Positions 45,618-57,404 of a stretch of 64,000 nucleotides of DNA are shown one piece after another. A program made the position numbers and the translations under genes. This DNA comes from Symbiodinium natans (lineage: Eukaryota; Sar; Dinophyceae; Suessiales; Symbiodiniaceae), in NCBI GenBank assembly GCA_905221605.1, contig CAJNDS010002096.1:305001-369000 (forward strand). The letters are read 5' to 3'. The notes below the pieces were generated by a model, which had not been told where the DNA came from, searched no databases, and saw nothing but the letters and a program-made list of their open reading frames with translations. Every line of letters begins with the position of its first letter. Within the stretch, counting starts at the first letter, position 1.

Positions 45618-46452
45618 CGCGTATGGCTGTGTGCCCGCGGCATGCCCATGTCCTCGTGGGTCTTAGCTCCTGAGGCCCAGGGTTTTTCTCCACTTTCTCC
45701 CACACGTGGTTTTCCCTGGGCTTGGCACATGTTGTAACAAGCTGGGGGATGGAGGGGGTGGGCGGGGGCTGCCCCAATACCTCAAGAAAGCGTATCTGCA
45801 CCCACCCTCCTCGCGTCCGGCACCCAAGGGGTCATTTTCCCGAACCCAGCCTAATCAAATGTGGCTTGGAGGCATGTTAGATCGCCGATCGGCTGCCGGG
45901 TCCAGACTTTGATGTCGCAATGCATAGAGCTTCGTGGTCTCAGACAGTGAGCGGCCCTTGCACAGGATGCCATGGTTTCAGTGGAGGCCCACATCGCAGG
46001 GAAATTGCAGGTGGAAGCAGTCTTCGGGGACCTGCAGATGTTGAAAGGACACCTTGCCTGCCGACCATACTAGCACATGTTCCCCTTCATGTAGTGGGGG
46101 GAAGTCGTCGGCAGCAACTGAACGAGGGCCAACAGTCCTGGGTGCTGGAAGAGTGTGGGCTACTTATCGCTTTTTCTCAGCCTTCGGTAGTTCATGCCAC
46201 GTCTAAGCGGTCAGTGTAGCGGACTGCAGCCATCATGAGGTCGTGATGTAAAGGCTATTCAGCCCAACCTGCATCAGGACAGCTAATGAAGGCGATCGAA
46301 AGCAGGCGCCCAGCGGGTCCCGCTTCTCACGAAGACGTTCCATGAATCTTCAAGCGACGGGAACAAAGCACAGCTCCATTGGTGTTGCTAGAGCCAAGCA
46401 GCACTGGGCCCACAACGCAAAGTTTGAGGCCAGCATCCTTCTGCGCTTGCAG

Positions 46453-46627
46453 GCGGCCTTCTGGACGTGATACCGGTGCAATGCTTCAGGAGGCGGTGTC
46501 TGCCGGCGAGGCCGCAGCGTCTGCAGCTGTGTCGGACAGAATGTTGGGAGTGTATTCCGGAAAGCATGCTTGGGCTTGGGTACCGAGTAAATGGTACCAA
46601 GCCATCAAAAGCAACGCAGCAAGATAG
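46453..46627 (+). CDS. Candidate terminal exon
   Basis: After a CTTGCAG acceptor the frame reads DTGAMLQEAVSAGEAAASAA, then LGVYSGKHAWAWVPSKWYQ, and stops at TAG 46,625. The Ala-rich helix followed by an aromatic segment looks coding. Family not recognised. Confidence 0.3.
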
Positions 46628-47064
46628 AATCCACGACCGCAATTCGCAGATCCAAGCAACCGGGTGCTTTTCGTACAGTATCCTCTGGAGGTTGACAGTG
46701 AGCAGATACCTATGTAACATGTCACGAAAGCTAGCTCCTTTGTGGTGCTTGCAGGAGTTTTTGTTTGCAACCTTCATGTTTTGGGGCAGACAGGGGTTCT
46801 TAATCCCTGATATCTCAAAGATTTAAAGTGTCGCTTGGAGGGCTCCCTCCCTCCTCCCTTTGGGATCCTTTGGGGTGCAGTAACAAGAAGGTGCCTTGCC
46901 TGCGGCGGGGCCTAAGGATGGGGGTTTCTCGATTAGGGAAGGGGCCCCATCCCCTCCTTGAAACCCCGCGCCCCCTGAAGTTCTTCTACTTATGCTGACG
47001 TTGACATACGGTACTGGCTCGCATTTCAGGGCTTGCAGTTCCGACTCCATCAGCGTGCAGGGAT

Positions 47065-47232
47065 GTTGTTGTTGTGTCTGTCAAGCCGCAGCGTCACATG
47101 TGCAAGAATATCTGTTTTCTGCGTGCCAAGCCGCAGGGTTGTTGTTGTGTCTGTCAAGCCGCAGCGTCACATGCGCAAGAAAATCTGTTTTCTGCGTGCC
47201 AAGCCGCAGGGCCACTTGTGCGAGAATGTCTG
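47065..47232. repeat. 73-bp tandem repeat, about 2.3 copies
   Basis: GTTGTTGTTGTGTCTGTCAA starts copies at 47,065 and 47,138. Each unit contains GCCGCAG twice, followed by GTCACATGTG or a variant. The third copy is partial and diverged. Confidence 0.85.
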
Positions 47233-47830
47233 TCACACGATTATTGTCAGAAGCTGTGGTGATTTTTGCGGTTCGTGCCAAGCCGTCGGGGCACATGTGC
47301 TGAGATATTTCTTTGGAAACCAGACAGTCACACCCTAGGATCCGCAAAATAACTACATGCGCACACAGCCCATCTGCGGGGACCTAGCTTTCGTCCACCT
47401 TGCTCTCAGGTAATGCAGCCTTGCAGCGTCGATCTTGTTTGTTGGTTTCAGGGTATTTAGGCTTCCTGGTTTAGTGACTTTCGAGTCGAGCTCTGCTGCA
47501 GGCTTCTTGCAGTTCGAGTGTACTAAGCTTTTGTTTCGACCTGCACTGTGCATCACACCAAACACCTGAATCCCAAAACAAGCCACTTGAGCCATTTGTG
47601 TCACCGCGTAGCAAGACCAAAGTCACTGCAAGCGCCATTCAGTGTGCATCAACGTACAATTTCTGAGCCGACGCTGTTATGCCTTGGCCTTACCCCTCAG
47701 CTAAGCGAATCCCAGAAAACCCAAGTCAATCAATTTCCCAGTGGAGCTCACATCCTTACCCGGGACGATGTCGAGGTTAGTACTGAAAGGCGTGAGGGGT
47801 CCCAACAGGAAGGACAAAAGCAACGGAGAG

Positions 47831-47880
47831 AAACCCCAAACCCTGAGGCCCTAAACCCTAAGGCCCTAAGGCCCCAAGAA
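47831..47880 (-). repeat. Degenerate telomere-like tract
   Basis: CCCTAAA, CCCTAAG and CCCTGAG variants in C-rich orientation. Confidence 0.6.
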
Positions 47881-48914
47881 AAACCCCGAACCGTGACTCT
47901 AATCCCCTCAACCCTTAACAAAAAGAGCAGCAACAACTAAACAAATTGCAAGAAGCATTCTCCACCCACGGAAAAGCAGCCATGCGAACCTTCCATCTGT
48001 GTCCCGGCTGTACATTCCCTACTGAATAAAGTTGTGTCCTGGTTTGTGAGAGGGAGCTCCATCAGGAGCTCTAGTGGTTATTTTGCTTCCTAGCTTGCCC
48101 TGATCTTCAGAAGGTCGCCTCGTTGCTGCTCGGGGCCTCCGATGTACGAAGGCACCGCACCTTGTCGCCACCGGTAGACAGTACCACGTGCCACAAAGCA
48201 GAGGATGGTGAAGGTCAGCTCTTGAGGCTTCAAGCGATGTGGAGCATTCCAGGCTTTTGCTGGAAGCTGCCGCTTTCGGTGCATTGTTGTGGGAATCCGA
48301 GTCGAAGGTGCGACTTTGATGTGCCCGCGCATGAGCAATCAGTTCCTGTGTGGTGTGCGCGACATTGCGAAGCCACGCGCTTCGCAATGTTCGGTTTGGG
48401 CTTCCCTCGTGAGCCTCGCATCTCTGTCAGGCTTCAGAGCTCGCCACTCTCGTACCATCAAAGCAACCACGCTGGAGCCCTGCATTCCACCACCTGCAAT
48501 CCAGTAAGGATGCTCAGGTCGAACAGGTCGTGGATACTAGTGTGAGCGTCTATGCCGCAATGTATGCCAAGGCAATAGGTGTAGCGACTGGAGGCTTCAG
48601 AAGTTTCGTCAGAGCAATGTTTTTTCCTGCATGCCAGGCCACGTAGAGACGCTGTAGAGACGCGATTCTCGGAAGTCGGCGGCGTAGCATTTTGCCTGCA
48701 GCGCGTAGGTCTGCGTAGGGTCCGCGTAGGTCTGCGTAGGTTGTCGGTGTACAGTATGATATACATATACAATCATATACAAATAAATTTACAAACATAA
48801 ATTCCGCGTGTAGACGCGGCGTAGGCTCCACGTAGCCCGCGCGTAGGCGCAGGTGCCATTTTCAAACGTCCTAGCCCATCCCGCAACATCACAAATCGGG
48901 TAGGGGGGAAAATT

Positions 48915-48990
48915 TGGGCAGGAAATCGGGCAAGGTTGGGCAGGAAATCGGACAGGGTTGAGCAAGAAATCGAGCAGAGTTGGGCAGAAA
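48915..48990. repeat. About 22-bp tandem repeat, 4 diverged copies
   Basis: Units resemble TGGGCAGGAAATCGGGCAAG with substitutions. The array runs directly into the telomere-like tract. Confidence 0.8.
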
Positions 48991-48993
48991 GTC

Positions 48994-49027
48994 TTAGGGT
49001 TTAGGGTTTAGGATTAGGGTTTAGGGT
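48994..49027 (+). repeat. Interstitial telomere-like tract (TTTAGGG)
   Basis: About five TTAGGGT/TTTAGGG units with one ATTAGGG variant, in G-rich orientation, opposite to the array at 11.3 kb. Confidence 0.85.
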
Positions 49028-49310
49028 CAAGGGCTACAGCGCGCGCGTATGCGGCCAACCTTCTGAGCTACTGCTCCTGGCTTCTCTCGGCTCTGTCACC
49101 AGTGCAGCAACTTGAGCGACATCAGGGGTGGGTTCCTGGCGTGACTTTGCAAGCCAGTTGCAAAAAGGGTCAAGGGCTAAACAATACGCGTGCACTTTGT
49201 TCCTGGGCTTGCCGCGTAGGTCCGCATAGGCATGCGTCAACAACATGCTCCGCGCGTAGGCCGTGCGACTACTAAACATTATTTCACGCGTAGGCCCGCG
49301 TAGGATGTCA

Positions 49311-52300
49311 ATGCCATTATAACACCTCAAACACAGATAAACACATGCTCTGGCTTCTTGAGCCACTTGGCGAAACGCTCGGGGCCCAGGTCTTTCTGAT
49401 TTCGGAGTGGAAGCGGATGGTACGACACTTACTATAGTAGTACAGTCGTGGTGGGCAACCATCAGCCAAAAGCATAGTGTTTGGCAGGTGAGGGCAACCC
49501 TGTCATTCCTGAATAGGCCCCGCGGCCCTTCCACACACAGTTTCACAAGCTGTATAGTGTACATTGGCCGCTCGAGCGATGTGAAATTGTTTGCTGCAGT
49601 GAGATTCCAGCAGTTTCTGGCACGTATTGCGTCAGAAAAAGACAGTGCTTGTAGGCGATGACAGTCAGAATAGTTTAGGAGCTGCAGGTCAAGATTCAGC
49701 TCTAGCGAGAGAGTGAGCCCTAACGCCCATGTGGCTGCCAGGAAACAAAGCAGCCACCATCCGGAATGCGGCACCTGCAGCCTTAGCAGGCTGCATGACA
49801 TGACCAGCTTGCAACGCTCATTGTGGGTAGTGCTCTAAGGGCTTCTCCCCATCATGCCATCGTCGAGTTCAGAGCCATGACTCGAAGGGGATGCGACACA
49901 CGTGAAGAGACTTGATTAGTTGCAGGCTCGCGATGCTACTTCCGACCGCTTCTGCTGGTGTTGTTCATCCTAGTCGACACGGGGCAGGTCACTTTGATGT
50001 GCAAGCATTGTCATAGCTCCTGAGGTGAGAGCTGTATGACTTGCGAGCGCCAATCTGATCTTGGCTTGTGCACTAAGGTGTGTTGTGAAGACCCAGCTGT
50101 GAAACGAAGTTTGGCAGTTCTGGCCGGCGTAGTCCATACACCAAAACACCCTTAGCTCATGTTCCAAACATCCAAACACGAGTCAACCTCATGAAGCCTT
50201 CGCTCAGAGCTTGGAGTCCTGAAGAGCTTTGCCCAAAGACAGCGGGTCTCTTTCTATGATGTGTGGTTCCAGAGAGGTGGTTCGGGATCTGCCACTCACT
50301 CAGCATAATGTTTTGAGCTTTGAGAGGCCTTAGTGATGGACTGGGCGGAGAAGAGGTCATGGATGGAGGACCGAAGCGGTCCCCAGCAGCTTGGCGGCGC
50401 TAAATTGTACTCCTTCAGGTCGTCAATTGCTTTCGAGTCTTCCCCGGCATGAGCTGTGCTACTCGCACGGTGTGGTGACAGATGGCGGCAGCGTCCAAAG
50501 GCCCCTTAAAGCAAGATGCCATATTGGACTGCAACCGAAGCCAATCGCGCGCCAGTGAAAGATTGAACATGCCAAGATGGGACGGCCTCCCCCCCCCCTC
50601 CCCTCTGCTTGCCCTCCCTCTTCGGTGGCTTCAGTTTGGGCTTCGTGCCGAGGTGTCACAGAGGCGGCTAAGGAAGTATGGTTACGGACTGTATATTTGC
50701 TTCTTTAGCGCCATCCGAACCTAGCAAACCCGGCACGCAGCAACATGGTGGCGCTTTGACGGAGCCAGGCAAGATTTCGCAAGTTTCAGCGGAACACGTA
50801 TGGGTCGTAAGGCGTTGCTCCCCATGTATGAAGGTCTCAAGACCGCATTCGCGCTCTTCGTAGCGTCGTTTCGACACCCTGCTTTTCATGCCTTTCACAT
50901 CCTTTAGCGCGTAGCAAGTTGCCTCGCATGCAGTTGGTGTGCCCAAGCTACAACTAGGCATGTACTTGTAGCAGCTGAGATCAGGTGGGTGTCGGCTAAT
51001 GTTGCACTTGATTGACACGTGACCTTGGGGATCGCTGAGGCTGGAGGCCTCCAAGCCTCCGGCTGGGGGGGGGGTGGGGCCCTAAAGGCTGACGCGTCGC
51101 AACCAGTTTTGTGGTTTTTTACACACCCCGGACCAGCTGAAGCTTCGTCGAGCAACCGCTCGAGGTTAAAGCTGAAGGCTTCAGGCTTGAGAGCGCAACC
51201 GCTTTGGGCCGGCCGAGGTATGTGGTAGGGTATGGTAGAGTGGAAGGGCGTTGTGGGCTGGTGGCATGTCGGTACTTTGAAGTCCCGCAGGTTCCGCAGC
51301 CTGCTCCAGCATGCCAATGTTCCGCTCTGACCGAACTGCATCCGCTCGCTTCGAGGTATGTGCGACAGACCGTGTTGGTTGTGGAGTCCGGGCTTTCTGT
51401 CATTACAGGCCCCTCTGTTCTGCATGGAAACCTGACATGCAAGTGGATGCACATGCCATGGCTTTGCGAGGTGTGACCTTAGCACTTGTTCTTGGTGGAG
51501 CTCATTTACTCCGCTCCTCCTTCTGGCCGCTCTTCTTGCGCGTGCCGAGCTTACGTGTCGCCGATGCTTTGCTTCATGGCCAGCATGACAGGCCGTCATG
51601 CAAAGACACGTAAGGACGACATAAGAAAGACCGACTCTAGCACGAGCTGCCAAGTACGTATTTTCGTGCTGGCTGTCCGAGAATGAGCCTGATGGCCGCA
51701 GTTTTTCCCCATTGCCGTCTTCTTCGCTGTCGGGCTGTCCCTCAAGATGAGTGCGGTCAACCATTTTCAGGCCAGGCGGCCTGACTTACGCGTCTTTTGC
51801 AGGTCTCTTTTCAAGAATGCGTGAGCCGATCTTTCAGCGGCGTCTGTGCATTTCCGTGAACCTGACAGCATGGTCAAGTCATCCGGGGGTCAAGCATGTT
51901 CAAGCTTTTCAGTTCGCCCTGTGCACAGGCCGGGACCATCAAGATTGTCGGTCAGCTGCGGTGTGCAGGCTTAGTAATTGCAGTCCTACACTGAGTGTTG
52001 TTACATGCTGCGAACCTGGGTTCCCGGCGTGCAAGTCGAGGCTAGCCTTTGTGGCTTTGGCCTCGACTTTCATTCTTTCGCGAACGTGAGCCAACATGGT
52101 GGGATACTGCTCAGCTGTGGAATGTGTGAACCTTTGCACCCTACCTCACTCGCCTCAGTCATGCATGGCCATCATGCATGGCCAGGTACACCGTCAAGCA
52201 ATGGACCTCCATTGCTTTCGTGACGCTATTTTGCGTGCCACAGACTCATCCACAGACAGGCTTGCTGGCCTTGCATGCTGTAGTGGCTGACATGCAAAAC

Positions 52301-52751
52301 ATCGGTCTCATCTCCCCGCTAGCTGAGGTTGTTTGTCCAGCAGAAGGGCCAGGGGAGGCTCCGCTGTGCTCTGCGGTGCCCCCGCTGAAATCGGGCTGAG
52401 CATGTCATGTCTGTCAGGAGTCAGCTGGGAAAATCATGGAAGTGGACCGGGTGTGGCCCTCATCAGGGACATGGCAATGAACCACTGTGCTACTGGCATC
52501 TGCGAGCCCGTCGGGCATGACATGGCTGACTCCTAAGAATGGCAGGTTGTCTTGGAATTAGTTTTCAGGGTACATCTGCTTGCGTGTGGTCTTCACATGT
52601 TCTGCATTTTCATCATTCCCCTAGCCATCCTACATATACTCAGGTTATCTCAGCTTCTCGGATGGGTGTGCATGAATGTCGTCGGCGGCACTCTGGCTGA
52701 AAAGACGTGCCCTCCTTCCATGCTGCTGTGGATGGCGAAAGCAATTGAGAG
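49311..52751. other. Gene-poor stretch
   Basis: Long minus-strand frames at 49.0-49.8 and 50.9-51.8 kb have no recognisable domain, and one runs through the GCGTAGG repeats. I see no supported gene. Confidence 0.4.
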
Positions 52752-52923
52752 CAAGTTACCCGCAAGTTGCACAGGTACAAGCGAAGCGTCGGCCCGTATT
52801 ATGTCCAGAAAGTGGCACAGGCAGCTGCGCCCAGCACACCACCTGCCTCAGCGCTTCCACATTCTGCCTTTCTGGCAGTAGGACCTTGGACATCTCCTGA
52901 CGTCCATGGTCATGCTTCTGGTG
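52752..52923 (+). CDS. Candidate exon ending at GTGAGT
   Basis: Starting after AG at 52,750-52,751 and ending at GTGAGT (52,924), the frame reads VTRKLHRYKRSVGPYYVQKV, then an Ala/Pro-rich linker and PHSAFLAVGPWTSPD. A basic, aromatic helix with a consensus donor makes this one of the better exon candidates outside the recognised genes. Product unknown. Confidence 0.4.
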
Positions 52924-54365
52924 GTGAGTGGCTTAGTCGTTAGGCACTTCAGGCACCATAGCTATGTCATGTCGTGGACATGAAGTAAAGGCACCGCAAA
53001 TTTAAAACTGTTGGTCGCAGGTTGTTCCGCGCTTCGATCCTGGCGAGGAGACTGTTTGCTGTCGCACCGAGTGGAGCCGAATCACTGGTCAGGTGGAAGA
53101 CTGGTGGCTTGTGACGCAGAGTCGCACTCACATCAAGTAACGCTTCCAGGGATGCAGATGCACTTCGCCCTGGGTCTGTAGTCTTATTCTGGTCAAATCG
53201 ATATACGATGCACGCACTGGGAACGAGTTGCAAGCTTTTCATCGCTTCTGCCATGACCGCCCGGCTACTTGTAGCTGAGTTGGCTCGCAGATCTCAGAAC
53301 CTTGATGGTCAGAGAAATTGCGGGCACATCTCACCTGAACGCGCAGAAGACACATCATCACAACAGGATGTGGCTATGCCTCTCGCATGATGCAGAGCAA
53401 GACCCCAATAACGCACTTCTCATGTCTGAAGCATGGGGAAGTGTTGCTGTGTCGGATCGGGGTGCCGTTTCGTTGTGATGTGAATCCATGCAGCTGTGCT
53501 GTTCGTTTTAAGCACCAACCGTTTGCGAACTGCAATGGAGCCCATCTTGGAGACCGAAGAAGGTGAGCTGCAGACATTGCAGAGCCCGCAGACACTTCCG
53601 GTGTAACTTGGACGGAAGTGTTGAGGAAAAATGCGGCATCGCTTTAGGAGACATGAGGGTGTCATTGTGATGTGAGGCGTTGAGTCCACAGGTGTAGGAT
53701 CAATTGGAATCTTTGCCTACAGCAAGTGCTTCCCAGTACAGACATGTAGACGAACCATTGCCGCTATGCCTGGCAAAGTGGAGTCCAAGGTCCTTGGGAC
53801 CACCTGGATACACTGCTGAGTCGAGGGAGCCCCTCAGCGCGGGCCCCACGAAATGGTGACTTTTTGGTCCTTGGGGAATTCTGTGCCCGGTCACGGAGTC
53901 ACAGTGGAGTCACACGGTCGCGGCCATTCTGTTCCAAGTTGACATTCGGTGCTCAGGCAATGCTGCAGGTGCAGACTTGAACGACCCTTTGGGCTTCAGC
54001 CACGACCTGAGACAACTGCAGTACGTGTACACTTTGTATGGGCTTCCGCAGCAAGCCATCAAACCCTTCACAAGACTCAATCGGGCCGTGAGTTGACAAC
54101 GTCTACTATGATTGGCTGTAAAGCGGAAAGAAGCCTGATGTTGTGCTCACTCCAAGTGTTCCTACATAGTAGGAGGCGGGCTCAGCCAACATGCCTTCTC
54201 ACGCTCAACAGTGGTAAGCATTGTTTGGTCTGGTCATGCCTTGAACTTTACACTGGCAGCATGGAATTCCTTGCACACAGGCTCAAGAGTCAAGGGCCGA
54301 AGGTAGGTACATGGCAACGTTGCTGGGCATTATCGAATCGAAGTTGTGAAGCAGACTGAAGGTAG
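52924..54365. other. No supported gene; region upstream of the PDI-like gene
   Basis: Short overlapping frames only. No spliced-leader remnant is visible just before the PDI-like start; an AG at 54,364-54,365 is adjacent to the ATG. Confidence 0.4.
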
Positions 54366-55337
54366 ATGAGGTGGCTGCTAACAGTTTTGCTAACATTCGG
54401 CTCACTTGCGTTGACCGGCTCCCAGTCTACGGGTGGCTCCAAGAAGTGCAAAGGCAGCTATGCCAACCCAGTCGTCAACTTATGCTCAGACCATTGGCCC
54501 GATGCCAAATCAACTCGTGTTTGGATGGTCGTCTTCTATACATCTTGGTGCGGGCACTGCCGTGCTTTGGAGCCTAAGTTCAAAGAGCTCGGGAAGCTCT
54601 TGAAGAACGACAAGAGCATTGGCATCGGCGCAGTGGATTGCGACATTGATAGGGCTACATGCTCCAAGTATGGGGTCTCGGGCTTCCCTGCCCTCAAGGC
54701 GATCATCAGCGGAAAGGGCAAGTCTTACAACGGCGCGCGGGAGACAGAGCCAATGAAGGCATGGATCGAGGGAATCGCCAAGAATCGAGGAACCAAAGGC
54801 GGCAGCGCCAAGTGCGCAGTGGGAGTCTTCAAGAGCCGAGTGAAAGATGCAGTGGTGCCACTGTGTGAGGAGCATTTTCCAGATGACAAGGCCAAGAATG
54901 ACTGGCTCGTCCTTTTTTACAACTCGAAGACCGGCGCAGATTTGAAGGAGGTGTTTCACAGACTTGCTGTCGACTTAGGAAATGACCCTCCTGACATGAG
55001 CAAGAGTCTCAAGAAGCCCAAGAAGAAGCGTGAGCGGCTTGAGGCCCTTGCAGAGAAGTACGAGTTTGCAGTGGACTTGCCCAAGAAAGGACCATTTGGG
55101 ATGGATGCTTTGGCGAAGGTGGGTGGTGTCTGTTGCGATTGCAACGAAGATGCTACGGCATTTTGCGCGAGCTCCCTCAGAATTGGCGAAGAAGACTTGC
55201 AAGCTCCACAAGTGTTTTGGGTCTCAAAAGGCCATCGTGAAGTACTCAAAGATGCGGAAATGACAGCGGAAAGCCTCAACAAACTCGCAGCCGCCAAGTT
55301 GGGGTTCCTCTCCAATGGTGCCAAGTCCGAGCTGTGA
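54366..55337 (+). CDS. Secretory thioredoxin/PDI-like protein, 323 aa, intronless
   Basis: Protein disulfide isomerases oxidise and shuffle disulfides in the endoplasmic reticulum. ATG at 54,366 is followed by a clear signal peptide (MRWLLTVLLTFGSLALTGSQ). Residues about 30-145 form a thioredoxin fold with active site WCGHC and the cis-proline loop SGFPALKA. Residues about 155-310 look like a second, degenerate thioredoxin-type domain without a CxxC in the active position (it has a CCDC elsewhere), interrupted by a Lys-rich insertion (KSLKKPKKKRERLEA). The protein ends KSEL, a KDEL-type ER-retention signal. The frame is unbroken over 972 nt, so the gene has no intron here, in contrast to its neighbours; it could be a retrocopy that stayed intact. 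The natural substrate cannot be told from sequence. Confidence 0.88.
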   Translation: MRWLLTVLLTFGSLALTGSQSTGGSKKCKGSYANPVVNLCSDHWPDAKSTRVWMVVFYTSWCGHCRALEPKFKELGKLLKNDKSIGIGAVDCDIDRATCSKYGVSGFPALKAIISGKGKSYNGARETEPMKAWIEGIAKNRGTKGGSAKCAVGVFKSRVKDAVVPLCEEHFPDDKAKNDWLVLFYNSKTGADLKEVFHRLAVDLGNDPPDMSKSLKKPKKKRERLEALAEKYEFAVDLPKKGPFGMDALAKVGGVCCDCNEDATAFCASSLRIGEEDLQAPQVFWVSKGHREVLKDAEMTAESLNKLAAAKLGFLSNGAKSEL

Positions 55338-56136
55338 GAATCCATGGGGCCATGGGATCCTCCTATAGCGATACACGAGCTAGATGAACACACGGATGCG
55401 CGATCCCGAACAAAGTAGGACGATCTGTAACAGAGAGCAACATACCATCGTTCTGGGTTTAGCGTAGTCAACAATCGTTCCATGAGTGGTGGGTGTTGGC
55501 AGACAGGAGACGCAGTGCACACAACTCAACCGCATAGTCCACCCCCCTCCCCCCCGCACGGAAGAGCCCAACCAGCAGTAGTTTTTCAGAGAAGCTGTTT
55601 CACCATACCAATCGTCACCCGAACAGCAGCACAGACCGCGTGCGACGCTGCAAAGCTTTGCATTGGTTGAACAAAATTGTGTGGGCAAGGTGGGATGCTG
55701 AGATGCTGCCATCGCAGTTTTCAACAGTGGTATCCTGGCACGTGGGTGCGAACATCTGACGGCACGGAGCATCTGTCTCTGAAATGGGTGGCATGACTTC
55801 AGCGAGACAGATGGACTCTTTGGCATGTCCTTGTGTGGCCACACGGATCCGATGAATCTTCTGGGTGTCTTGGTTTTTAGAGCTGGCCCATGTCGCAAGC
55901 AAGGAGCACATGCCCCAAACCAACCGCTAAGCCTCTAAACAAGCGGATATCGCTACTCCGCTACTCTCTGCTTGTTTCCAGTTTGTGCCTTCTGGGCCGG
56001 TCTTGAAAGAGACAAAGGGGATGAAGAACGTTATGTTCAATGCTCCTTTGCGCTTGGATTCTGGATTGCTTCGAACTTTGGAACCCTTGGCAGCAGGCAA
56101 CGACGAGGTACCAGCAGGTTGCCGTGGGGCTTGCTG

Positions 56137-56213
56137 TTGCATGCAAGTTGCATGCAGGTTGCATGCAGGTTGCATGCAGGTTGCATGCAGGTTGCATGCA
56201 GGTTGCATGCAGG
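56137..56213. repeat. 11-bp minisatellite, 7 copies
   Basis: TTGCATGCAGG repeated seven times (first copy ends AAG). Each unit contains the palindrome TGCATGCA. Confidence 0.95.
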
Positions 56214-56523
56214 TTGCATACTGTTGCGCCTGAAATCCAAATTCCAAGCTGCTCCCATCTGCTCTCAAGCTCAGCTGCCTGTCTGAGCCGAGGTCTTTCC
56301 GAGGCGAAGGATGTCTACGGGAGAGTGGAGGACCACACTGCAAGCAGTGGCAGCAGCAGCAGCCATTTGAATCTCTGTGGAAGAGGCAAGACAGCACTTA
56401 CAGTTCCACACTCAATATCGCTCAATTCTATTGCGCGGAGGCGCTGCGTTCGTACAAGCAGGTTGCAAACTGAAAGCCTGGTTCACTTCAGCTGCCTGAG
56501 CGGGGTACTTGTCCAGGATTTGA

Positions 56524-56630
56524 GGGGGGAGGGTGACTTGCCCTGTGCTGTTGAGGTGGGGGGGTTGTGGGGGGCGGTGGCTGCCGGCGGTTGTGGGGGG
56601 GGGGTTTGGGTTGGGGGAAGGGGTACTCTT
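56524..56630. repeat. G-rich tract, G-quadruplex potential
   Basis: Several runs of 4-12 G separated by short T/C-containing spacers. Confidence 0.75.
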
Positions 56631-57404
56631 GCCAAACGTACTGAGAGGGAGTTACTAGTCCCCCATCCCTTCCGCGGTCTCTTTGAATGCGTCCTACATC
56701 ATGTCTGGTTCCACTATTTTGCTCTTTACAGCTGTTTCGGTTGATGCTTTAAACTGTGCTTCGCTTTGAGCTTTGTGAGATCTTCTGTCTCCACAGCATG
56801 CTGTAATTGAGATCGCTGGGCAGATCTTGGCAGGAGTGCGCGAAGCTTGTTATGAAGCATCAGAATCAGGCCGGTCCTACTTACTAGTAAATGATCGTGC
56901 ACGTACAAAAGGTCTGTTGCCCTTGGGTGGAGAAGTTGGGCAAGACCGGCCAAATCTGCACCTATCACACCCGCTATGGGCAGGTCAAGAACCTTGAAGA
57001 GCGAGAACGCAAGAAGGCAGGCATCTGCGAATATTTTGTCCAGAGGTGTATACCAATGTATTTACACACGCACACTCACATATTGGACATGCCCATGTCC
57101 CTAGCATACTGTAACATCGAATAGCCAAAGATAGCTAAGTGAAGTCAAACTGAGTGAAGAATAGAATAGAGGGTTCTGGAGCGGGAGAGTGCAGCAGTTT
57201 CCAAAAAAGAGTTGGGAAGGCATTCGGGCTTGTTGCATCGCTGCGCGTGCACCATGTGAACACCTTGCGATGCTTGCCAGACTATCGAGCTGAACGCTTC
57301 AAACCAGGCCGGTGCCTCATAGGCTGTGTGGCCCTTGGGGCCCCTTATCAATGACACGCTGATGACATTTGAGTCTATGTGCCGTTTGCCTAACTCTTTT
57401 ACAG

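Larger units (their letters stand above)
48689..49310. repeat. Dispersed GCGTAGG motif cluster
   Basis: About ten GCGTAGG copies, often in GCGTAGGTC or CCGCGTAGG context, occur at about 48,702-48,740, 48,816-48,845 and 49,212-49,305. On the minus strand they yield a recurring YADLRG peptide in open frames, which I take to be a by-product. Confidence 0.65.
55338..57404. other. Spacer with minisatellite and G-rich tract
   Basis: Holds the 11-bp repeat at 56,137-56,213 and a G-rich tract at about 56,524-56,630. No gene supported. Confidence 0.45.

Noticed and set aside
49034-49801. 255-codon minus-strand frame with a hydrophobic N-terminus
   Set aside because: It runs through the GCGTAGG repeats, and the signal-peptide-like start could be chance; no domain.
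50904-51764. 286-codon minus-strand frame
   Set aside because: No recognisable domain, composition like noncoding sequence, and competing plus-strand frames.
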